From Aquabacterium sp. A7-Y (lineage in GTDB: Bacteria > Pseudomonadota > Gammaproteobacteria > Burkholderiales > Burkholderiaceae_C): a stretch of DNA of 64,000 nt. The notes beneath the pieces were generated by a model. That model had not been told where the DNA came from, did not search any database, and saw only the letters and a list, made by a program, of their open reading frames with translations. Positions 47,820 to 54,396 of the stretch are shown one piece after another; the stretch's first letter is position 1, and the number at the start of each line of letters is the position of its first letter. The translations under genes and the position numbers were made by a program. Where the stretch lies: assembly GCF_026153205.1 (NCBI RefSeq), contig NZ_JAPFBW010000002.1, forward strand, positions 1 through 64,000. Reading direction: 5' to 3'.

Positions 47820-49100
47820 TTACAGCCGCGTATCGCGCCCTGCGCTGCCTGAGCCGGTCCCGTCGGGGTTCAAGAGCGTGAACTGCATGACCGCCGTGTT
47901 GCGCTCGGCAAAGGCGGCCTCACAGTAAGCCAGGTAAAACCGCCAGAGGCGGATGAAGCGGGTGTCGAAGCCGAGGGCCCGGACCTGCGGCTCGGCGGCC
48001 GCGAAGCGCTCGCGCCAGCGCCTGAGCGTCTCGGCATAGTCGGGGCCGAAGTCCAGTTCATCGACCAGTTGCAGCCCGGCCCGGCGCGCCCCGGCGCGAA
48101 ATGCCGAGGCGCTGGGCAGCAGGCCGCCGGGAAAGACGTACTGCTGGATGAAGTCGGTCGAGCCGACATAACGCGCGAACAAGTCCTCGCGGATCGTGAT
48201 GGTCTGCAGGCAGGCCCGGCCCCCCGGCCGGAGCCCCCTTCGCAGCATCGCGAAAAAGCGCTCCCAGAATTCGCGCCCGACCGCCTCGAACATCTCGATC
48301 GAGCAGATCGCGTCGTAGGGCCCGTCGTCAAGGTCGCGCCAGTCCTGCAGGCGCAGCTCGACGCGGTGCTCCAGCCCCTGTCGCTGCAGCCGTTCGGCGG
48401 CGAAACGCCACTGCTCGAGGGACAGCGTGAGGCCGGTGACCCGGGCGCCGAACTCGCGTGCCGCCAGCTCGGCCAGGCTGCCCCAGCCGCAGCCGATCTC
48501 CAGCAGGCGGCCGCCCGGCTGCAGCCCGCATTGCCGCAGTGCGCGGCGCAGCTTGGCCTGCTGCGCCGCCTCGATGGGGAGGCCTGGCCGTCCGTCGAAC
48601 CAGGCACCCGAATACGTCATCGACTCATCCAGCCAGAGGCGGTAGAAGCTGTTGCCGAGGTCGTAGTGGGCCTGGACGTTGCGCCTGGCCTGGGCGTGGG
48701 AGTTGCGGTTCAGCAGGTGGCGCAGCCGGTGCAGTGCCCGGCCCCACCAGCGTCCATAGACCGCGTTCTCGAGCGCCTCGCGGTGGGCGACCAGCAGGCG
48801 CAACAGCCCGGCCAGGTCGGGGCTGCTCCACTCGCCCTCGAGATAACTCTCGGCGAAGCCGATGTCGCCCGAGGCGAGCGTGCGCGAGAACACGCGCCAG
48901 TCGTGCACGCAGGCGACGGCCTGCGGAGCAGCGCCGCTGCCGAAGCGGACCCGATCGCCCCCCGGCAGCTGCAGCTCCAGCGTGCCATGGGCGAGGCCTG
49001 CGAGCCGCTGCAGCACGAGGCGTGCTGCAGTGGGCACCGATGCCGGCAGGGCGGGGCGGGCCAGCGACAGAGGGGCCGGCAGCGTGGGGGGCCGACTCAT
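47820..49100 (-). CDS. Cyclopropane-fatty-acid synthase family SAM methyltransferase
   Basis: The 426-residue enzyme methylates double bonds of membrane phospholipid acyl chains. An N-terminal domain is followed by HYDLGNSFYRLWLDESMTYS (CFA hallmark), the SAM site LLEIGCGWGSLAELA, CSIEMFEAVG, and FIQQYVFPGG. Whether it makes a cyclopropane, a methyl branch or another product is not decidable. ATG 49100 overlaps the DUF1365 stop (ATGA), so the genes are coupled. It lies with FAD oxidoreductases in a lipid-modification operon. Confidence 0.9.
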   Translation of the reverse strand: MSRPPTLPAPLSLARPALPASVPTAARLVLQRLAGLAHGTLELQLPGGDRVRFGSGAAPQAVACVHDWRVFSRTLASGDIGFAESYLEGEWSSPDLAGLLRLLVAHREALENAVYGRWWGRALHRLRHLLNRNSHAQARRNVQAHYDLGNSFYRLWLDESMTYSGAWFDGRPGLPIEAAQQAKLRRALRQCGLQPGGRLLEIGCGWGSLAELAAREFGARVTGLTLSLEQWRFAAERLQRQGLEHRVELRLQDWRDLDDGPYDAICSIEMFEAVGREFWERFFAMLRRGLRPGGRACLQTITIREDLFARYVGSTDFIQQYVFPGGLLPSASAFRAGARRAGLQLVDELDFGPDYAETLRRWRERFAAAEPQVRALGFDTRFIRLWRFYLAYCEAAFAERNTAVMQFTLLNPDGTGSGSAGRDTRL

Positions 49101-49858
49101 CGGGGCGCGAGGGCTTGTGGCCGGGTGAACCATGGCACGCGCTTGGCCCACAGCCGCAGTGCCTGCCAGTGGATGCGGACGATGACACCCAGCGTCATCA
49201 ACGGCATGCCGAACAGGGCGCGGCGCGCACTGGCGGCCGTGAGCGGCTCCAGGCGGCCACAGACGCTGGTCTGCAGCAGCGGGCCCTGCCGGTCGTCATG
49301 ATCGATACGTGCGATGCAGCGCGCGCCTTGTGCGCTGTCGCCGCGGGTGCGCAGGAAACGGAAGCGGTAGTGGCCCTCGACGCGGCAGAACGGCGAGACG
49401 TGGAAGACCTTGGCCGCGTGCACCTCCTGCCCGCAGCGCAACCCGGGTCCTTGCAGCAGGTAGCAATGGCGCTCGCCGAAGGTGTTGTTGACCTCGACGG
49501 CGATGGCAGCGAGCGAGCCGTCGCGGCGCTCGGCGTACCAGAAGCTGACCGGCTTGAAGGTATGGCCCAGCACGCGCGGATACGTCTGCAGCCACACCTC
49601 CCCTTCGGCGTCGTGCACGCCGGCGCGCGCCAGCAGGGCTTCGAGCCAGAGCAGGCAGTCGCTGCTGCCGTCGCCGTGGTCGGCGTCGTGGAAGCTGAGG
49701 GCACCGAAGCCGTTGCGCCGCAGCACCGGCTCCGGCCGCTCGCGCAGGCCGCGCATCGGCAGCAGCAGGAAGTAGCCCGGGTAGGCAAAGGTGTGCCGCA
49801 CCGGGCGCAGCCGGGTATGGCGCACCTGGCCGAAGCCGATCTGGGCCACCGGCCTCAC
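49097..49858 (-). CDS. DUF1365 family protein
   Basis: The 253-residue protein (VRHTRLRPVRHTFAYPGYFL, YPRVLGHTFKPVSFWYAERR, VNNTFGERHCYLL, ARIDHDD) belongs to DUF1365, a family with no assigned activity. It is almost always found between an FAD oxidoreductase and a CFA-type methyltransferase. GTG 49858 overlaps the upstream stop (GTGA) and its own stop overlaps the methyltransferase start. The context implies a role in acyl-chain modification or lipid presentation. That role is inferred from neighbours only. Confidence 0.88.
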   Translation of the reverse strand: MRPVAQIGFGQVRHTRLRPVRHTFAYPGYFLLLPMRGLRERPEPVLRRNGFGALSFHDADHGDGSSDCLLWLEALLARAGVHDAEGEVWLQTYPRVLGHTFKPVSFWYAERRDGSLAAIAVEVNNTFGERHCYLLQGPGLRCGQEVHAAKVFHVSPFCRVEGHYRFRFLRTRGDSAQGARCIARIDHDDRQGPLLQTSVCGRLEPLTAASARRALFGMPLMTLGVIVRIHWQALRLWAKRVPWFTRPQALAPR

Positions 49859-51177
49859 GCGGCCTCCTGCGTGGCCTGTCCGGGCCGTGCGGGGTCCCTG
49901 GCCCAGCCTTGCAGCAGCTGCCGCGCCACGTCCAGCCCGGAGCGCAGGCCGTCCTCGTGGAAGCCGTAGCCGGTCCAGGCACCGCAGAACCAGGTGTGCC
50001 GCTGCCCCTGCAAGGCCGGCAGACCGCGCTGCGCGTCGAGGGCGGCGAGGTCGAACACCGGATGTCGGTAGTCGAACTCCGCCAACACCTGCGACAGCCG
50101 CGGCTCGCGCGCCGGGTTGAGGCTGACGATGACTGCCTGCTCGAAGGGCAGCGGCTGCAGGCGGTTGATCAGGTAGTGCAGGCAGACTGCCGCGCTTTCG
50201 CGCCGGGGGGCGGCGTTGCGCTCGTAGTTCCAGGCGGCCCAGGCGCGCCGCCGATCGGGCAGCAGGGTCGTGTCGGTATGCAGCACCGCGCGGTTGGATT
50301 GGCTGCGGATGGCGCCGAGCACGGCGCGTTCATCGGCGCTCGGGTTCTCGAGCAGGGCCAGCGCCTGGTCCGCGTGGCAGGCCAGCACCACTTCGTCATA
50401 AGGTTCGGCGCCTCGCGCGGTCAGCACGCTGACGCCGGCATCGCCGGCGCCGCGGCGTACACCCAGAACCGGTGTGGACAGGCGCGCGTCCGGCACCCGC
50501 TGCAGCAGGCGCTGCACATAGCCGCGCGACCCGCCCCTCACGGAGCGCCACTGCGGTCGGCCGGTGATGCGCAGCAGGCCATGGTTGTGGCAGAAGCGCA
50601 GCATCGTGGCGACCGGAAAGCGCAGCATCTGATCGGTCGGGCAGGACCAGATGCTGGCGAGCATGGGCAGCAGATACCAGTCGCGGAAGCTGGCGCCGAA
50701 GCGCTCGCGCAGCAGGAAGTCGCCGAGCGGCTCGCGCAGCCGAGCCTCCTCGCCGCGTTCGGCCAGGGCGGTCCCGAGCCGGTTGAAGCGGACGATGTCG
50801 GCCAGCATGCGCCAGAAGCCCGGGCGCCCCAGGTTGCGCGGCTGGGCGAACACAGTTCCCAGGTGGCGGCCGCTCCATTCCAGGCCGGCGTCCGGCACCT
50901 GGACCGAAAACGACATCTCGGAGGCGAATGTCTCGATGCCCAGCGACTCGAAGAGAGCGAGCAGCCGCGGGTAGGTGCGGTCGTTGAGCACCAGGAAGCC
51001 GGTGTCCACGCCGTGCGTGACCTCGCCACGGCGGCCGGGCAGTGTCACCTCGACGGTGTGGGCGTGTCCGCCGAACCGGTCCTGGGCCTCCAGCAGCGTG
51101 ACCCGCGCCTGGCCGGCCAGCGTCCAGGCGACGGCCAAGCCTGAAATGCCGGAGCCGATGACAGCGACGCGACGCAT
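49855..51177 (-). CDS. NAD(P)/FAD-dependent oxidoreductase of the lipid-modification operon
   Basis: The 440-residue flavoprotein has the N-terminal RRVAVIGSGISGLAVAWTLA fold, DRFGGHAHTVEV (GG motif), VDTGFLVLNDRTYPRL, PDARLSTPVLGV and the C-terminal FCGAWTGYGFHEDGLRSG that binds FAD. It is the first gene of the operon. Such proteins precede DUF1365 and CFA-like genes in many proteobacteria. In Rhodobacter comparable clusters, as I recall, belong to a singlet-oxygen sigmaE response and unusual fatty acids. ATG 51177 was picked because earlier codons of the open frame do not resemble the family. Confidence 0.88.
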   Translation of the reverse strand: MRRVAVIGSGISGLAVAWTLAGQARVTLLEAQDRFGGHAHTVEVTLPGRRGEVTHGVDTGFLVLNDRTYPRLLALFESLGIETFASEMSFSVQVPDAGLEWSGRHLGTVFAQPRNLGRPGFWRMLADIVRFNRLGTALAERGEEARLREPLGDFLLRERFGASFRDWYLLPMLASIWSCPTDQMLRFPVATMLRFCHNHGLLRITGRPQWRSVRGGSRGYVQRLLQRVPDARLSTPVLGVRRGAGDAGVSVLTARGAEPYDEVVLACHADQALALLENPSADERAVLGAIRSQSNRAVLHTDTTLLPDRRRAWAAWNYERNAAPRRESAAVCLHYLINRLQPLPFEQAVIVSLNPAREPRLSQVLAEFDYRHPVFDLAALDAQRGLPALQGQRHTWFCGAWTGYGFHEDGLRSGLDVARQLLQGWARDPARPGQATQEAA

Positions 51178-51911
51178 GCTGCCCTCAGCCCGGCAAGCCC
51201 GGCGCAGTGGCGCGCCCGGGCACGAAGAAAAACGCCGCGAAGCGCCCCGGAGCGAAGGAGGGAGGGAGGGAGGAGGAGGAGAAACGCTCCAGGATTTCAA
51301 CCAGCCGGGCTGGAAGGCTTCGCAGCAGAAAGACGGTGCGGTGGGCCACGGCGTTTCCCTGACGACCGACACGAGGGTCTCGCGTCGACCGGCACTCCCA
51401 AACCGCGGCAGCGTCGATTTGAAGCGACATGCGGGGGAAAGTTCCACATGCAAGCCCTGAAAAAAACAGAAAGTTGCTTTTTTCATGCCAACGACCGACT
51501 TTGAGCAAACGAAATGCGCGCGCAGGAGCGATCATCATCCACTCCGCTGCCGAAGATGTTTCGTAGTGAACTTCTCTGTTCGGGTGGTGACCAAGCGGTT
51601 CACTTGTTGAATACCTGGCTTTTTTGCCGGACCGACAGGGGGACGGGCTGGGCTCACAGCCCGCGCTGGACGCCGGAACAGGGAGAAACCCGACATCTTC
51701 GGCCCCTTTTCCTGCGCGGCAGCCCGACTTACGGGACAATCGGGATTGCGTGCGGCCGGGGCTCGGCAGTTCCGTGCTGCCCGCTCCTCCGCAGGGAGCA
51801 CTGGCCGGCGCTGTGCCGCGCAGGCGTGATCCTCCTGCCGGCCGGGACGCCAGAGCCCGAACGGCCGCGGCTCGACAACCACTACTTGCCTCTGCGACAC
51901 AGGAACTGCCC
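51178..51911. promoter_or_regulatory. 734-bp divergent non-coding region between the lipid operon and the desaturase
   Basis: This is the largest gap in the window. It holds a polypurine tract bracketed by an inverted repeat (51249-51290), a GAAAAAA/TTTTTTC dyad near 51460-51484, and a seven-base inverted repeat AGTGAAC/GTTCACT (51565-51571 and 51598-51604). Its middle (about 51440-51625) is clearly AT-richer than its surroundings. Open frames crossing it lack coding character. It must contain promoters for both flanking units, but I could not assign boxes confidently. Confidence 0.5.
51249..51290. repeat. Polypurine G-rich tract bracketed by a six-base inverted repeat
   Basis: GGAGCG (51249-51254) and CGCTCC (51285-51290) enclose an unbroken run of G and A. 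It contains three GGG tracts and several GG tracts separated by single A. The plus strand could form a G-quadruplex or triplex. On the minus strand it would lie in the 5' leader of the oxidoreductase mRNA as a CU-rich stretch. Confidence 0.6.
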
Positions 51912-52781
51912 ATGCTGTACCCCGAGCTTTTCAAGCAACTGGAAGCCGTCCGCTGGAACATGGACCGGGACATCCCGTGGGACCGCTTCGACGCCTCGCT
52001 GCTCAGCGAAGAGCAGGCGCAGACCATCAAGATGAACGCGATCACTGAGTGGGCGGCCCTGCCGGCCACTGAGATGTTCCTGCGCGACAACCGCGAGGAC
52101 AGCGACTTCTCTGCCTTCATGAGCGTCTGGTTTTTCGAGGAGCAGAAGCACTCGCTGGTGCTGATGGAGTACCTCAAGCGCTTCCGTCCCGACCTGGTGC
52201 CCACCGAGCAGGAACTGCACGAAGTGCGCTTCGAGTTCGACCCGGCCCCGGCGCTCGAGACCCTGATGCTGCACTTCTGCGGCGAGATCCGCCTCAATCA
52301 CTGGTACCGGCGCGCCTCCGAATGGCACACCGAGCCGGTCATCAAGGCCATCTACGAAACCCTGGCGCGCGACGAGGCCCGCCACGGCGGCGCCTACCTG
52401 CGCTACATGAAGCGCGCCATCGGCCGCTTCGGCAACGAGGCCAAGGCGGCCTTCGCCAAGGTCGGCGTGCTGATGGCGAGCGCTCGCCGCACGGCGCAGG
52501 CCCTGCACCCCACCAACCTGCACGTGAACCAGAAGCTGTTCCCGCGCGACACCATCCAGAGCCGGCTGCCCAACCCGGAGTGGCTCGAGCACTGGCTGGA
52601 CAAGCAGATCCAGTTCGACTCGGTGTGGGAGAACAAGGTGGTGGAGCGCATCCTGCACAACATGAGCCTCTTGATGGAGCACAGCTTCAAGAGCGTCCAG
52701 GAGCTCAACCGCTTCCGCAAGGAGATCGCGGCCCAGGTCGCGGCAGCCGCACGCGGCGGCGCAGCGCCGCAGGCGACCTGA
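51912..52781 (+). CDS. Ferritin-like di-iron protein, acyl-ACP desaturase type
   Basis: The 289-residue helical protein carries two ExxH ligand pairs, E77-x2-H80 (FFEEQKHSL) and E155-x2-H158 (RDEARHGG). Further acids include E125 and E46 or E54, giving a di-iron site like that of stearoyl-ACP desaturases. Introduction of a double bond in an acyl chain is likely but unproven. Its divergence from the CFA/DUF1365 operon supports a lipid role. ATG 51912 is chosen by homology of MLYPELFKQLEAVRW. A strong terminator follows 36 bp after the stop. Confidence 0.85.
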   Translation: MLYPELFKQLEAVRWNMDRDIPWDRFDASLLSEEQAQTIKMNAITEWAALPATEMFLRDNREDSDFSAFMSVWFFEEQKHSLVLMEYLKRFRPDLVPTEQELHEVRFEFDPAPALETLMLHFCGEIRLNHWYRRASEWHTEPVIKAIYETLARDEARHGGAYLRYMKRAIGRFGNEAKAAFAKVGVLMASARRTAQALHPTNLHVNQKLFPRDTIQSRLPNPEWLEHWLDKQIQFDSVWENKVVERILHNMSLLMEHSFKSVQELNRFRKEIAAQVAAAARGGAAPQAT

Positions 52782-52816
52782 TCTCCCTGTTGTCTGTACG
52801 CACCGTGTGTCAACGA

Positions 52817-52840
52817 AGCGCCGCTCGCGGCGCTTTTGTC
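52817..52840 (+). terminator. Terminator of the desaturase-like gene
   Basis: AGCGCCGC (52817-52824) and GCGGCGCT (52827-52834) form a perfect dyad, followed by TTTTGTCTTTTCT. Confidence 0.85.
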
Positions 52841-52919
52841 TTTTCTAGGCTGCGCCGCCCCGGCCTGCAACCCTGCTCAGGGTAAGTCCGGGCCGTGCGG
52901 CCGGTCTCGGAGTGAGTCG

Positions 52920-53234
52920 ATGTCGTGGAGCATCCTGTTGATCGCCGGCTTGCTGGAGGTGGCGTGGGCGACCGGCCTGAAGTTCAGCGAGGGCTTCACG
53001 CGGCCGGTGATCACGGCAATGACGGTCGCGGCGATGGTGGGCAGTGTCTGGCTGCTGGGCCTGGCGATGCGCCAGATTGCGCTGGGAACGGCCTATGCCG
53101 TATGGACCGGCATCGGCGCCATGGGCAGCGCGCTGATCGGCATGTGGCTGTTCGGTGAAGCGGCCAGCGCGGCCCGGCTGGCCTGCCTGGCCTTGATCGG
53201 CCTGGGCATCGTCGGCCTCAAGCTGCTCGGTTGA
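52920..53234 (+). CDS. sugE: SMR-family Gdx/SugE guanidinium exporter
   Basis: The 104-residue protein has four membrane helices of the small multidrug resistance family, SugE/Gdx branch. [20 protein letters not shown] contains the essential Glu of helix 1, and [19 protein letters not shown] and [15 protein letters not shown] match SugE. Gdx proteins export guanidinium and some quaternary ammonium ions by proton antiport. No guanidine riboswitch could be recognised in the 73 bases before it. ATG 52920 begins the family N-terminus. Confidence 0.92.
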   Translation: MSWSILLIAGLLEVAWATGLKFSEGFTRPVITAMTVAAMVGSVWLLGLAMRQIALGTAYAVWTGIGAMGSALIGMWLFGEAASAARLACLALIGLGIVGLKLLG

Positions 53235-53243
53235 AGCCGGGCT

Positions 53244-53275
53244 GACCGGGCTCCCCCGGATGGGGGAGCCCGGTC
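53244..53275. terminator. Perfect 14-bp hairpin after sugE
   Basis: GACCGGGCTCCCCC (53244-53257) pairs with GGGGGAGCCCGGTC (53262-53275) around GGAT, ten bases past the sugE stop. No T-run follows, so it may act with Rho or as an mRNA end stabiliser. Confidence 0.6.
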
Positions 53276-53290
53276 GACGGCCCCGACCTT

Positions 53291-53296
53291 GATAAT
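53291..53296 (+). promoter_or_regulatory. Candidate -10 box upstream of a short frame
   Basis: GATAAT (53291-53296) matches five of six -10 bases. Transcription would begin around 53303-53304, exactly at the ATG of the small frame that follows. No -35 box is visible because that position is the hairpin arm. Confidence 0.35.
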
Positions 53297-53303
53297 CCGG
53301 CGC

Positions 53304-53411
53304 ATGAAGCCCCCGATTCGCCATGTGAGCGCTGGCGCACGTGAGTTCCAATGCACGCCGTCCTTCGGTCCTGACGGTCCGGACCGCAAGCGCTTCCGTA
53401 GTCTGCGCTGA
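53304..53411 (+). CDS. Possible 35-residue small protein, stop overlapping the next start
   Basis: ATG 53304 opens a frame of 35 codons (begins MKPPIRHVSAGAREFQ, ends KRFRSLR) that stops at TGA 53409-53411. The last base of this stop is the A of the next gene's ATG (TGATG). It is basic, has no ribosome site and might be read from a leaderless transcript. It could be a leader peptide or chance. Confidence 0.3.
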   Translation: MKPPIRHVSAGAREFQCTPSFGPDGPDRKRFRSLR

Positions 53412-53779
53412 TGTTCGCCTTTTTCGCCGCACTGCTGCTGGCCGCGGGCGGCATCGCCGGGCTGCAGGAGCGGTGGCCGCTGGCGGTCGTGCTGGCCGGC
53501 CTGGGCTTGCTGCTGTGGTGGCGCACCCGGCCGCGCCGCACGCTGGCCCGACGTTTCGAGGGTCGCTCCCGCATCGGCTCGGCACGCCGGCACAGCGGCT
53601 TCCACAGCAGCCTGGGCTTCAGCGTCAGCGGGCTGGGCGGCCACGAGGGCTATGGCAGCGGCGGCTATGAGGGCGGCAGTGTCGGCGCTGGCGACGGCGG
53701 CGCATGGGGCGGGGGGGCCGACAGCGGCAGCAGTGCCGACTCCGGCGGCAGCGACGGCGGGAGCAGTTCCAGCGACTGA
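53411..53779 (+). CDS. Small membrane protein with Gly/Ser-rich tail, unknown function
   Basis: The 122-residue product has two N-terminal hydrophobic segments (MFAFFAALLLAAGGIAGL and PLAVVLAGLGLLLWW), a basic stretch (RTRPRRTLARRF), and a low-complexity tail of Gly, Ser and Asp after about residue 73. I do not recognise a family. The first ATG is directly coupled to a preceding short frame. It converges on the rhombosortase-like gene, with 13 bp between stops. Confidence 0.5.
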   Translation: MFAFFAALLLAAGGIAGLQERWPLAVVLAGLGLLLWWRTRPRRTLARRFEGRSRIGSARRHSGFHSSLGFSVSGLGGHEGYGSGGYEGGSVGAGDGGAWGGGADSGSSADSGGSDGGSSSSD

Positions 53780-53792
53780 GGGGAGCGGTCGT

Positions 53793-54389
53793 TCACGCGC
53801 GCCGCAGCCGTTGCAGTCCCAGCATGAGCAGGCCGGCCCCGGCGCCGGCGAGCGCGCCGCTCGCGTGCGCGGCCACGGCGACCGGAAATCCCCAGGCCGC
53901 ATCGAACTGCACCGGCCGCTGCCAGATGTCCTCGCTCCACAACTTGGCCGCCAGCCCCGTCGCGACCAGGGCCCCGATCATCCGCAGTCGCGGCTGTGCG
54001 CAGGCCATCATGAACAGCGCGGCAACCGCTGTCCCCGCGTGCACCACACCTGACAGGCCGGCATAGCGGTCGAGGCCCTGTGCCAGCGGCAGCAGCGCGT
54101 GCGTTGCTGGCCACGCGAGCGCCCAGGCCAGGGCCGCCGCGCCGGGCAGGCGTGCCGCCCGGCCCAGCATGGCCAGCACCGCCAGAGCGGCCAGGTTGGC
54201 GAGCAGGTGCAGGGGGGTGAAGTGCACCATCACCGGCGTCAACCAGCGACTCGGGGCCAGTGGTGTGGCGCGGCGCCAGACAAGTGCATCGGGCGGCAGC
54301 CAGACAAAACCGGCTGCCGCCACCAGCCCGAGCAGCACCGCCAGCGCCGCCCAGGCGTGGCCGGGGGCGGACAGGGCGCTTGGCCTCAC
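53793..54389 (-). CDS. Rhombosortase/rhomboid-type intramembrane serine protease
   Basis: The 198-residue protein has about six hydrophobic helices. The rhomboid HxxxxHxxxN pattern is present (H56, H61, N65 in HFTPLHLLANLAAL), as are catalytic Ser113 in GLSGVVHAG and His175 in AAHASGAL. The size and GLSGVVH motif suit the rhombosortase subfamily that cleaves C-terminal sorting signals. No GlyGly-CTERM protein is next to it. GTG 54389 lies seven bases past the glnE stop, so it is probably translated with glnE. The longer frame upstream overlaps glnE and is rejected. Confidence 0.8.
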   Translation of the reverse strand: MRPSALSAPGHAWAALAVLLGLVAAAGFVWLPPDALVWRRATPLAPSRWLTPVMVHFTPLHLLANLAALAVLAMLGRAARLPGAAALAWALAWPATHALLPLAQGLDRYAGLSGVVHAGTAVAALFMMACAQPRLRMIGALVATGLAAKLWSEDIWQRPVQFDAAWGFPVAVAAHASGALAGAGAGLLMLGLQRLRRA

Positions 54390-54396
54390 CGCGGCA

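Noticed and set aside
52847-52919. Guanidine riboswitch before the Gdx/SugE gene
   Set aside because: CTAGG and GGTCTCGGAG faintly recall ykkC elements, but the conserved ACACGG and paired-stem order are missing and the space is only about 73 bases. An Infernal search against the three guanidine classes would settle it.
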